Positions 9,600 through 19,083 of a stretch of 24,093 nucleotides of DNA are shown here, one piece after another. The stretch's first letter is position 1, and each line of letters opens with the position of its first letter. A program made the position numbers and the translations under genes. The stretch is from assembly GCF_000485595.1 (NCBI RefSeq), contig NW_014577066.1, forward strand, positions 1,014,939 to 1,039,031. The letters are read 5' to 3'. Source of the DNA: Priapulus caudatus. Its lineage: Eukaryota > Priapulida > Priapulimorpha > Priapulimorphida > Priapulidae. The notes beneath the pieces are model-generated. The model saw only the letters and a program-made list of their open reading frames with translations. It was not told the origin of the DNA and did not search any database.

Positions 9600-10135
9600 C
9601 CGGCGCGTTCACCTTTTTCGCACCGCGAGCGAGCAAAAAAACGGCTGCGAAAAACGGCGCCGATTCTGCTCGCTCGACGCCGCCGCCGTGTTTTCGCTCG
9701 CTCGCGGTGCTGTGTGTTAGCCTTGTCAGGGCGAGTAATGATGATGACGTCGACTAAATATAACGACGACGTCGACGACGAATAACGTCACGTCGCCGGC
9801 TGCGAAAAACGTGACCGCGCCGGCTACGAAAAACGTGACCGCGCCGGCTACGAAAAACGTGACCGCGCCGGCTACGCAAAAGGTGACGGCGCCGGCTGCG
9901 AAAAAGGCGACCGCGCCGATTATGCTCGCTCGCCGCCGCCGCTGTGTTTTCGATCGCTCACGGTGCTGTGTTTTAGCCTTGTCAGGGCAAGTAATGATGA
10001 CGACGTCGACTAAAATGACGACGACGACAACGAAAAATGTGACGTCGCCGGCTGCGAAAGAACGTAACGTCGCCGGCTGCGAAAAAGGTGACCGCGCCGG
10101 CTACGAAAAACGTGACCGCGCCGGCACTAGGCGGC
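9600..10135 (+). repeat. 24-bp repeats in a ~250-bp higher-order array, unit 1
   Basis: The 24-bp unit GCCGGCTACGAAAAACGTGA-CCGC occurs about five times at about 9788-9918 and four times at about 10042-10127. Each cluster is preceded by a GC-rich segment CTCGCTCG...CGCCGCCG...GTGTTTTCG...TTAGCCTTGTCAGGG (from about 9664 and from about 9918), so the whole is a duplicated block. The open frame through it (ATKNVTAP repeated) is a by-product of the 24-bp period. Unit 2: about 19363-19922. Confidence 0.75.
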
Positions 10136-10313
10136 TTCCGTAATATAGGCTATTATCGCCTATGATGCCATCGTACCGAGAAAACCTACCAGGGTTAGGC
10201 CAAGGTTATACGAGCATCCATTTTATGATGAAAACAAGCGCTAACAGCTGCCGCACGTATAGTAGTCGTCAGGCTCAGCTGGGCCATGCAGAAGCTGTAA
10301 TTATTAGTATTAT
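10136..10313. other. Spacer
   Basis: No gene or repeat recognised; matched in unit 2 at about 19923-20109. Confidence 0.4.
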
Positions 10314-10350
10314 CAAGAGCGTATAAAGAAGCCTTCTTTATACGCTCTTG
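10314..10350. repeat. 37-bp perfect hairpin flanked by GTATTAT
   Basis: CAAGAGCGTATAAAGAA and its exact reverse complement TTCTTTATACGCTCTTG form a 17-bp stem around the loop GCC. The 7-mer GTATTAT immediately precedes (10307-10313) and follows (10351-10357) the hairpin. No run of T follows, and nothing suggests a terminator. Unit 2: 20110-20145, with indels. Confidence 0.85.
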
Positions 10351-10743
10351 GTATTATCTCGCTCGCGATTTCGACGTCTCCGATGTCGCGCCGCAACGAC
10401 GTTAATGGCGCAGCGATGATTGTCACGCACGTCTTACGTCACAGGGAGACGTGACTGCAAATTAGACTTGCGGGCGCTCTTCTTAGCGGGCGCTATTGAG
10501 AAGAATTGATAGCGCAGCTGAATCAATTATTTAGCAGCCGAACGCTGACTTAATAAGAAAGCGTCTCACCGTCGCGAGGCCGCATCGTGGTTGTGTGCGC
10601 TAGTTGGACATGTTCTATTGGCGACGCTTCTAGAACTTCACCGTGGACTGCCTATACATTTTGTAGCAGCCACACAGCGTAGACGCTGCACTTTTGTACG
10701 ACGATGCGTACAGTACGTAGATGGTGCACCAAGTAGGCTAACG
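10351..10743. other. Spacer without recognisable gene
   Basis: It contains a near-inverted GCGGGCGCTCTTCTTAGCGGGCGC stretch near 10469 and no open frame of interest. Matched in unit 2 at 20146-20556. Confidence 0.4.
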
Positions 10744-10947
10744 CTCCATTAGGAGTGTTCCCAACTTTGATATCATTAATTATTAATTATTAATGATTAA
10801 TGATTGATAATCCTAACCCTAACCCTAACCCTAACCCTAACCTAAATGACATTAAACCACAAACTAATATATGACTATCACCATATATATATATATATGT
10901 TATTATGACCATTAATGACATTAAAGTTAGGAACACTCCTAATGGAG
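10744..10947. mobile_element. 204-bp inverted-repeat element carrying telomere-type repeats
   Basis: The left end CTCCATTAGGAGTGTTCC-CAACTTT is matched by the reverse complement of the right end with a single mismatch over 25 bp, and the similarity continues weakly into an ATTAAT-rich part to about 37 bp. Inside lie ATTAATTATTAAT repeats, a CCCTAA tract (10812-10845) and an AT dinucleotide run (about 10884-10899). No coding capacity. No clear target duplication is visible. Unit 2: 20557-20768. Confidence 0.75.
10812..10845 (-). repeat. Interstitial telomere-type (TTAGGG)n tract, unit 1
   Basis: About five CCCTAA repeats on the plus strand, equal to TTAGGG on the minus strand. It is short and internal, followed by TAAATGACATTAAACC. 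It sits inside the 204-bp inverted-repeat element rather than at an end of the window. Confidence 0.9.
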
Positions 10948-11073
10948 TATCACCCCCGACCGGCCTGTGTGACTAACGTCAATATACACAGCCTGACATC
11001 CATCCATTGGATAATCTTGTACCTCTACTAAAACTGCCGAACAATTACGTATATCTTACTATAAATTGGGGAT

Positions 11074-11077
<4 letters not shown>

Positions 11078-11136
<59 letters not shown>
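11078..11136 (+). repeat. (TG)n microsatellite at the unit 1/unit 2 junction
   Basis: Pure TG dinucleotides, about 29 repeats, preceded by GGGGATTTTC and followed at once by the minisatellite of unit 2. Confidence 0.95.
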
Positions 11137-11138
<2 letters not shown>

Positions 11139-11336
11139 GTGTAATAATATAGCTGGCGTGTGTTATTAGCTGATGGCTGTATACTAAGGGGTGTAATAAT
11201 ATAGCTGGCGTGTGTTGTTAGCGGATGGTGTAATAATATAGCTGGCGTATGTTGTTAGCTGATGGCTGTATACGGATGGTGTAATAATATAGCTGGCGTG
11301 ATGGCTGTATACGGATGGTGTAATAATATAGCTGGC
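11137..11336 (+). repeat. 51-bp minisatellite array, unit 2 (about 5 monomers)
   Basis: Clean monomers with the cores TAATAATATAGCTGGCGT and GCTGATGGCTGTATACGGAT; two are shortened variants. The array is much shorter than at 888-1657. Confidence 0.9.
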
Positions 11337-11623
11337 GTGTGCGGTTACTGCGGTGAGTGTGCGCAGACACATCGGAGGTTGTGAGTGAGCTTACACTCGC
11401 ATTACTACAGAAGCTAACGCTGACACTCGCGGGTTGTTCCTCAACAATTTGCATCGCCCCGCAAACCAAGCTTTCGCATATTTTGTACACCAGGGGTCGC
11501 CACCGTGAGGACGACGCTCGTTAGACAGTCAACGGTATAGCGAAGTGATCTGTTATCCAAACTTATTTGCCCTGCATAGGCGCTGGCGTTCAAATCGCAC
11601 GTAGTGATTATTAGTTCGCGTGT
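11337..11623 (+). repeat. Module A, first copy in unit 2
   Basis: Same as 1658-1964, apparently the cleaner read of it. It is followed directly by the coiled-coil frame. Confidence 0.82.
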
Positions 11624-12616
11624 TTGGCTGCCTCTGCCTCGTCACGATCCTTGTGATCGAAACTGTAAAGGACGGGGTGGTAACGGCCCTGTCAGAGTGC
11701 GCGACACAACGGCAACCGGACCTATACCACGGCCAATGGTATTGCTCAAGTAGTCCGTTATGTAGAGAGAAATATGAAATCCGTTACACTGGTGCCGTGA
11801 CCAGGATTGCGACGTGATGGCGAGACGACGAACGACACGCCAGACAGTCGGGGCTGAGTTGAAGATGCAGGGCGTTGGATGGGACCAAACATACACCATT
11901 TGTCCGCGCAGTAGTGGAAGGAGGAGAGAAGAAGATATGGCGTGTTAAAGATGGAACACGAAGAGCGAAAACGAAAGTTGGCAGCCAGTCGTGAGCTGCT
12001 GGCAAAGTTTCAGAGGAGAGTGTTACAGATGGAACACGAGGAGCGAAAACGAAAGTTGGCAGCCGGTCGTAAGCTGCTGGCGAACTTTTAGAGGAGAGTG
12101 TTAGAGATGGAGCACGAGGAGCGAAAACAAAAGTTGGCAGCCGGTCTTGAGCTGCTGGCGAAGTTTCAGAGGACAGTGTTAGAGATGGAACACGAGGAGC
12201 GAAAACGAAAGTTGGCAACCGGTCGTGAGCTGCTGGCGAAGTTTTAGAGGACAAAGAAGAAAGGCAATAAGCGTAAGGTGGTGACAGGCATGCGTGACGC
12301 GGAGGCAGTTTCGGATGCAGAGAGCGTCACATCCACCACCTCCGCTACCTCTTGCCTGTATTATGAGAGCGATCAATCCTTGTCAAGTGCAGACGAATCG
12401 GCTAATGAGGTGGTGCCACACAGTGGCGGCGACCGTCAGAAGCCGACGCTGCGCGACATGCAAGAGGTTCTCGAGGAGCACTGTTTTTTAGAGGAAATGA
12501 TGAGCCGAAAGAAAGCCTCCCTGAGCAGCTTCCAACAGAAGCTGCACGAAAAAGAAGCTACTGTTTCCAGCCTAAAGGAGGAGCTACTTGGGAAGGAAGC
12601 GTGTGTTATTAGCTGA
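11624..12616 (+). pseudogene. Coiled-coil protein gene with two in-frame amber codons, unit 2 copy
   Basis: I do not recognise the family. From the ATG at 11951 to the TGA at 12614-12616 one frame runs 222 codons with only two interruptions, TAG at 12089-12091 and 12245-12247. Codons 1-104 are four exact 78-bp (26-residue) repeats starting MEHEERKRKLAA and carrying LLAKFQR; they predict a charged helical coiled coil. A basic patch KKKGNKRK follows, then a Ser/Thr-acidic region (SDAESVTSTTS, SSADES), then a second coiled coil (LEEHCFLEEMM, KEATVSSLKEELL). Comparing the two units suggests the frame continues upstream through WRVLK into VGAELKMQ and CRDQDC, with a one- or two-base error before 11951 in this copy. 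No catalytic motif is visible. Amber codons present in both units argue against a simple intact gene. Confidence 0.55.
11951..12262 (+). repeat. Four exact 78-bp coding repeats
   Basis: Repeats start at 11951, 12029, 12107 and 12185, with exactly 78-bp spacing. The codon for the Gln after Lys/Asn-Phe is CAG in repeats 1 and 3 and TAG in repeats 2 and 4, so the array looks like a duplicated pair. A noisy version lies at about 2300-2625. Confidence 0.9.
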
Positions 12617-12800
12617 TGGCTGTATACTAAGGGGGGTAATAATATAGCTGGCGTTAGCTCTAGTACTATAGCCCGCGTCCAGTTGCCGCAGGCCTGCGGC
12701 AACTGTACGCGGGCTATAGTACTAGAGCTAAACTGGCGTATGTTGTTAGCTGATGGCTGTATACGGATGGTGTAATAATATAGCTGGCGTATGTTGTTAG
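12600..12800 (+). repeat. Minisatellite island with inserted palindrome, unit 2
   Basis: About three 51-bp monomers surround the palindrome at 12654-12731. The TGA that ends the coiled-coil frame lies inside the first monomer (GTGTTATTAGCTGATGGC). Confidence 0.85.
12654..12731. repeat. 78-bp near-perfect palindrome
   Basis: Two 39-bp arms meet with no spacer at 12692/12693 (GCAGG|CCTGC). The left arm starts TTAGCTCTAGTACTATAGCC and the right arm ends with its reverse complement; I find one mismatch in 39 pairs. CTGGCG flanks both sides (12648-12653 and 12733-12738). It is long enough to extrude as a cruciform. Confidence 0.92.
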
Positions 12801-13268
12801 CTGATGGCTGTGTAACCTCGTACTTCTAGGGTGTGGGGAAAGAGCCGTAGGAGTGAAGCATAGCAACAGCGTAAGACAAGAAGTAAACACGAACTAGTAA
12901 AGTAACGTACCACAAACAGCTGTATTGGTCATAATGCAACAACAAGTAAAGAGCAGTAACGTAAGTCTGGATGCGTATAACTACACGTGAATGACAGTCA
13001 AACAAATGGAGAGGAAGTGCCTCCTCCTCCTCTTCCTTGGCGCTCTTAAATGTACCCGAACTTGTTGCTCGACCTCCCTCGTCACGACGTGCGCCGGCTG
13101 CGGGTTATAACAGATTATGCTGCACTCCAACCCACCTGTTGACGTCGTTAGCTACCTTATTGCTTCTGCTATTACCCTCACGCTGCATCGCGCGCACCGA
13201 ATATCTCATCTATTTCTCCCTGGCTTGTCGCCAACGCGACCCGCACGGCTTCATGCCCAAACTAACAG
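12801..13268 (-). other. Segment matching 3223-3672 (possible minus-strand coding remnant)
   Basis: The EEEEEALPLHLFDCHSRVV stretch is in frame on the minus strand here as in unit 1, but the frames around it contain stops. No family recognised. Confidence 0.2.
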
Positions 13269-13304
13269 TAATTAATAAGCTATGGTGAAACCAGCTCCGT
13301 TACA
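13269..13304 (+). repeat. 36-bp motif X, first copy in unit 2
   Basis: Clean copy of the motif at 3673-3708. Confidence 0.78.
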
Positions 13305-15129
13305 CTACTCCCCCTAAATGAACTGTTGGTCGCCCCGATCAACAATGGTGGGATCTAGTGCGGTTTTGCAACGCGGTATCGCGCATGCAGGTGTAACGAA
13401 ACGTTTACTGCGCGCGGGTGTGGCACGTTATTTTGTCAGCTCTATTCTACTTTAACGTCTATATTTAAAAAACATATATGATCATATTCGCGCGCATGCC
13501 GCCGCGCGTGGCATCTGGCGCTTACAATGTTCCAATATTACAATCTTTCTACGCGAGCCTTAGATTAATATTCCTTTGATTCGAGTCCCTTTACCTTCAC
13601 CATATTCCAGTCGATTAAACCGGCAATTTAATCGGCTTGTCATTAGACAATTAGACATTTATAAACCAAACACCCAGTAAACGTAAATATTATAGAATAG
13701 TGACAATGCTGTATCATAGCGTCCTATCCGAGTCGAGCATTTGGGCTTCGTTAAGCGCGAGTTACACACCGTGATCAGCGGTTATTGGCACTTAAACGTC
13801 CGAATTGTGAGAATATTCAGATGCTGCGGCATTCGTCGACCTGCTGATCTCGCCGGCTTCCACCACGTTGATGTGTGGTTTGTCCATCCCGCTGGGTCCA
13901 ACGGCTGGTACATGGAGCGTTGAGAGCTGCAGGCGATGATGTCGCTCTGACGTTATAAGATACTCCTTGCCCGACTCCTGGAACTAAATTTCCTCGGCTA
14001 ATCATTAGTCGTTATTATCGGTGTAGTGCCTTCTGCACTCAGTATGTCAACTATAGCTATCTCTACATGAAATATAAGTCCTTAACTCTAAACTCTTTTC
14101 CATACGTATATGTAGACTAAATTCTACTCATCGTTTACGTTACAACGTACATATATACCGTTTTACTCTATTAAACACAGAGTACGAGAATATATGACCG
14201 CGGTTAACCATACATACAATTTCCATTAAACTTCGTCCTTGCGTCTACGCGTGTGCCGAGCGCACCTATTCGCGTAAATCACGACTGCTGCGTTTAGATC
14301 GCTGAATAGTCCGACAACAATAACACGTGCAGTTCTGTAGGCTTGTGAAACAATCGTATGTCGGCAATGAATCATTCGAAATTTTTGTTTCGTATTGTTA
14401 GCTTTGATATATCATAATATGCACTTTGGGTATAACGTGAATACAATAGGCGGTAAGGCTGACTGTGTATGAGGATGGATGGTGGATAACGGAATTTAGA
14501 ATAACTTTCTGTGTATTTTGTGTAGTCCTTTCGAATCACCCCGTCCCTCAATTAAAACACACATAATCTCTCCCGTCGCTACCCGTTCCGGTACACGACG
14601 GCGCGAGATCGGCGGCTAAAACTCTGCTCGACGAGTTTGTGAGTCTGGGAATAGCAGGTCCCCGATCCATCCCTCCCTCGTCGTGGGGAATACCCAGCTA
14701 TTAGGGGGGCGAATCCCCCGCCGTTACTTCGATCGCCTACGACCGCTACGATCGTCAACTTACTACTCGCTGCATGCGCTCCCCTGCGGCGCATTCCGCT
14801 GTTCTGCTATTTCACTGTTACACTGCTCTGCCTGCTTCGTTCAAACACAGTCCCCCGGAAACAACCTTCCTCTTGGACTAGCTTGTACCGTGTAAAGTTA
14901 AACCGCAGATTCGCCTCGCCCAGGTGAATCTCTAAGTTCTGCTAATGGGAGTAACTCAGTAAGTCTTCAAGTTCCCAATTCTCACTACTAACGCTGTCCG
15001 TTTCATCATCCGCTCCGCGAACCGTGTTAGCGTGTCTAGGGAGTATATCCCGTGTTCTCGCAGTGTCTTGCGCGCCAACCTTGTCTTGCCGCGTCTTATT
15101 CACATCCTGCTTCTGCGTGTTAGCAGGTT
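13305..15129. other. Gene-free stretch, unit 2
   Basis: Matches 3709-5559. A minus-strand frame at 14942-15157 (ending LEDLLSYSH) may be the last readable part of the Pol-like connector; nothing recognisable as reverse transcriptase follows it. Confidence 0.35.
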
Positions 15130-16077
15130 TCACATTTCTATCTTCATGTCGATGCAAGTGGCTATACCACCTAGCCTAATTGCCTTAATCGCTCGACGCT
15201 GTGCTCCATCGCCCGTAGTGCCTAATGGAACCGTACGTTCCCTTAGCGCGACAGACTTTATACTACGCGTCGTCAGTTTCTCTATAATCGCTAAAGTTGC
15301 CTTACGCGGCAAGTGAACGCGTGCAGCTGATGCATTCTTAACTACGCAATGTATCGTTCCATTCTTTGTCACCCGATACACAGCTGATACTACCTGCAGT
15401 CGTGGATAACGACGGCAGATCTTGAGTGCTGCCGATAGCTGGACTAGAACATGTTGTTTCCCACTAACAATTTCCACTTACTGACATTCACAATGTATTC
15501 GTCTCAAAAAGGGTCGCTCCATCTGGTAGCGTTGTACGCTGCTACACTGAGTGGTTGGTAGCGATCTGCGCCTTGCTTTGCGACCAAAATATAGGAATAA
15601 CACTATTTCTACGACAGACATGCATTTTCAAAATCGCACCCTTGCTTTTGTATGGCTTGAGAAAATCTGCGCACTATAAGCACCTGCTGATGGTAACCCC
15701 TTGATATTATAACAAACCCGGCGGGTACAAAAAATTTTTAGATGTAACTCTGCCTATTTTTAATGCGCGTATGGTGGACCTTCCCTTTTACTTCTAACCG
15801 CTGTTCCTTCGAGACGATTGCAAGTTTGCTTTATCTGCCCACTTACAGAAATCCGCAGTCTCTGCTAACACGCTCCGGCCAGTCTTAATGCAAAACCGCT
15901 TCATCTAAACAGTACACTCAGATCCCGTATGTATTAGTGGCGTAAGCTGTAATCTCGGATACGTCGAATATCGGCCAGCATGGCGTTGCCGGTTAACGCC
16001 ATACTATCAACGTGGATGACGTCACGCTTACGCGCTTTGTCACTATGAACGTCGAGTGATTGGTTATACGCGCGCAT
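15130..16077 (-). pseudogene. Retropepsin-like remnant and following segment, unit 2
   Basis: The downstream part is open at 15130-15477 and carries the Leu-Pro-Arg-Lys-Ala-Thr segment. The protease part (about 15490-16077) is recognisable but broken by many single-base insertions, including one short stretch of extra GC-rich bases near 15715. The active-site loop again reads LIHTGS, with His encoded at 15929-15931, so the Asp-to-His change is shared with unit 1 and is not a sequencing error. Interpretation as for the copy at 5560-6465. Confidence 0.62.
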
Positions 16078-17584
16078 TCATAAGCGGAAGTGACCTGCTG
16101 TGCGGTATGGTCGCGATTCGCCATTGAGAACTAACTGTCCTCATGTACCTACGCTAACGCCTTCCTGCAGTTGTTTCCCGAAAATTTTTGCATTCTCGAC
16201 GCAATTGCGAAACTCGTGCGCTATGAGCCTAAGCTCGTGCGTTACCACACTGTCAAGTGATGGGCTTAACTGCTTCAATAAAACACGTGCCATCGTTTCT
16301 ATGGTTAAAACTGTCTTACGTCACGAATTTCGAAGCCACCAGCAAGTAGTATATTTGTGCTGTTATTTGTACAAAATAAAATGTATGAAATACAATTATG
16401 CGTTTTCTATTACTTTTCATGCTCATATACCTTCTTTATACTCCCTAATTTAAGCCGTGCATTCTTGTGATGTAACCAAACGTTCGATTTAACAACAACG
16501 CCATGAATTCGAAATTATTGTTGTGGGCCAGACGCAGCTATCCGATATAGCGAACGATTGGCGCGCTAAACGAGGCATTGCAAATTATTTGTGGCAGCCC
16601 ATGAAAATTCTTGTAAACTTAAGCGGATTCTCATATAATCTTCTTTCTGCTTTTTTCTTTCGTTCTTTCGATTGCAACTGGTCTGCCCCAACATTGTTAT
16701 ATCGTTTAGTTTATCTGAGCTTCTGATCGATCCTGATAGGGATGTCACAAACATTTTTGTGGCAGAAAATTAAAAAACAAATAACCATTTCGCCAGTTTT
16801 AATAATAATTTTTTCAAACATAATACACGATGAACATATATTATTATTTTTCTTATATTGTATATTCTATAAGGCCACACAAATCAAAACAGAACTGTTT
16901 GCGTCACCACTGTGCACCATACAAAATCACGATGACATCTACCACACAACCAGTGCAGCACCGAGTGCACGCCAGTATGTGTAAGTAGTGTTTAGGTAAC
17001 ACTAATTCAAAGCGCTCAAGATTTTTGCAAATTTAACCAAACGTAAAACATTTTATATCAGGTTGAGAGCTTTAGGATATATTTACTACGTTAGTACTAA
17101 CTTTTGATGTGAAAAAAATTACAAAATAAGGGTTTCAACTATAAATTTTCAGGAAATTCGTGACGCTAGACACTTGAAATCCGTTATGGCTTAAACGTAA
17201 TAAAACAATAGGATGGTGAGGGTGGTAGGGGCAGTGGAAGCGATATTATAGGTAGTTACAGTAGAGTTTAAATAGGTAGGAAAAGTGCATTTAATATTTA
17301 CGCTAAAGTAAGTACGCCTTGTAAACCTCATTCAAAGCTTCTTTAATAACGAAATCTATCTATGCCGACACAAGAATTTGTTTCACTCACCCCTTTTTGT
17401 TAAAGCTGTGTTGAGCTTGAAGACTTGAAAAGCTTGGAAAGCGCGTTCTTCTATGTCCGCGTCGTCAGCTGGCCGCTATCTCTGATGGGCTTTGCGAGCT
17501 CCCTGTGCGTGCAGTATTTAATCGCCTTTGGTTGCTAGCACGCGCTGTTGGTCAAGATCAATACTTCAGCATATAGTTCAATAC
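16078..17584. other. AT-rich stretch, unit 2
   Basis: Matches 6466-7946 with numerous indels. No gene recognised; the short open frames differ from those in unit 1. Confidence 0.35.
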
Positions 17585-17870
17585 TACGACCAAATGCTAA
17601 TCAATTCTACTCAGTACTACCAAATCAAGTTACCGATTTCTGACGTATCCTCGAAAAATTTTATTAATTAATTAATTAATTATCTGACGATCCGGATCAC
17701 ACCATATGTAATCAATTCTAAGTTACCCCATTTCTGACCTATCCTGAAAATGTTATTAATTAATTAATTAATTAATTAATTTTAATTAATTTGCGATCGC
17801 GATCACACCAAAATCTAATCAGTTCTAAGTTAGCCATTTCTGACCTATCTGAAAATTTTATGACAATCCA
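17585..17870 (+). repeat. AT-rich tandem repeat, ~90-bp period (unit 2)
   Basis: Same three copies as 7947-8187. The second symmetric site reads GCGATCGCGATC here rather than GGATCCGGATCC. Confidence 0.72.
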
Positions 17871-17965
17871 CCATAACTTTTCAGGTAGGCTGTTCACCAA
17901 AGAAACCCACAAACCAACAAACGCCACCGCCGATTAAACATAACCTCCTGCACCCTTGGCGGAGG

Positions 17966-18003
17966 TAATTAATAAGCTATGGTGAAAATCCAGCTCCGTT
18001 ACA
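17966..18003 (+). repeat. 36-bp motif X, second copy in unit 2
   Basis: Same context as 8294-8329: a partial minisatellite monomer follows directly. Confidence 0.72.
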
Positions 18004-18047
18004 GCTGCCATAGTGTATACGGATGGTTGTAATAATATTAGCTGGGG

Positions 18048-18345
18048 CGTGTGCGCGTCACTGCGGTGAGTGTGCCAGACACATTCGCGAGGTTGTGGTG
18101 GAGTCTTACACCTCGCGTTACTACAGAAGCGAACGCTGACACTCGCGCGTGGTTTGCTTCCTCAACAGATTTTGCATCGCCCCGAGAACCGAGCTTCGCA
18201 TATTTTGTACACCAGGGTCGCCACCGTGAGACGACGTCGTTAGACAGCTCTACGGCTATAGCGTAAGTGATCTGTTATCCGAAACTTATTTGTCCTGTAT
18301 AGGCACTGCGGTACAAATCGATGTAGTGATATTAGCTTCGCGTGT
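18048..18345 (+). repeat. Module A, second (diverged) copy in unit 2
   Basis: Shares with 8369-8650 the substitutions that separate it from the first-position copies (GAGAACCGAG, TTGTCCTGTATAGG). The two A types were therefore already distinct when the unit duplicated. Confidence 0.8.
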
Positions 18346-18657
18346 TACGTGGCTGATGCGTCTTACGCGTCGAATCGCGCGCGCAGATGCGCGGGACGTT
18401 TAATTTAGTTTAGTTAGGTCGCCGCTGGGTAATGGTTTGCGATTGTGGCACCCAGTGCATAATGTAACCGCAGTGCTTCGGCTTTCCAATGTTAGAAAAA
18501 CGTGTGTAGTCGCTTTGATTCAGCAACGACTGCCCCGAGTATCCGCGTCACAAAGATCAACATTTTCGCGCGGGAATTGCCACATCAATCACATCGCGCT
18601 GCTATCACTGATGCGTTTCCTTGAGACTGTGGAGGTCTCAACGTCTGACACTGCCAC

Positions 18658-18933
18658 CCAGGGGCGTGTACAGGGGGGCCGGTCCAGGCGGGCCCGGGCG
18701 CGGTGCTTCACAGCACCGCGAGCCGAGGCAAAAAATACGCGGCGGCGGCGAGCGAGCAGAATCGCCTTTTTCGCCAGCCCGGCCGCCGTCACTTTGCGTA
18801 GCCGGCGCGGTGACCTTTTCGCCCACGCAGTGCGAGCGAAAACACGGCGGCGGCGGCGGCGCGCGGCGGCGCGCGGCGAGCCAGATCGGCGCGGTTCGCC
18901 TTTTTCGCAGTCGGCGCGTACCGTTTGCGTAAA
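18658..18933. repeat. GC-rich left arm, unit 2
   Basis: Matches 8955-9221, again opening with CAGGGGCGTGTACAGGGG and with an interrupted CGG run at about 18845-18878. Confidence 0.55.
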
Positions 18934-19037
18934 GCGCCGCCGCACACAGCGATTTGGACAAACGATGAAGCGATTGCAGCCCCGCATGAAGCGATGAAGC
19001 GATGAGCGATGTAGGTGTGCGGCGCACACTGACGAGT

Positions 19038-19083
<46 letters not shown>

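Larger units (their letters stand above)
888..11136 (+). repeat. Tandem unit 1 of a ~9.8 kb direct repeat
   Basis: Every recognisable block in this interval recurs in the same order and orientation about 9.6-9.8 kb downstream. Anchor pairs are module A at 1658 and 11337, the palindrome at 3048 and 12654, the minus-strand retropepsin at 5929-6465 and about 15490-16077, the inverted-repeat element at 9222 and 18934, the telomere-type tract at 10812 and 20633, and the (TG)n tract at 11078 and 20902. The unit begins with a 51-bp minisatellite and ends with (TG)n. The start is approximate because the leftmost minisatellite monomers are degenerate. Differences from unit 2 are nearly all 1-2 base indels. 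I cannot tell from one sequence whether this is a real tandem duplication, part of a longer macrosatellite or an assembly duplication. Confidence 0.92.

Noticed and set aside
9811-10143. Open frame of repeated ATKNVTAP
   Set aside because: A by-product of the 24-bp tandem period; the unit 2 copy is broken into a different mosaic.
10314-10350. Transcription terminator or tRNA
   Set aside because: There is no T run after the stem, no tRNA fold, and the eukaryotic context makes a Rho-independent terminator meaningless.
11184-11490. Repetitive minus-strand frames rich in Tyr (RQLYYYT)
   Set aside because: They are the 51-bp minisatellite read as protein; 51 is a multiple of three, so frames stay open by chance.
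11951-12262. Alternative genetic code with TAG read as Gln
   Set aside because: CAG is used at the same residue in the alternate repeats, and the RT frame of over 270 codons contains no in-frame TAG, so there is no support for reassignment.
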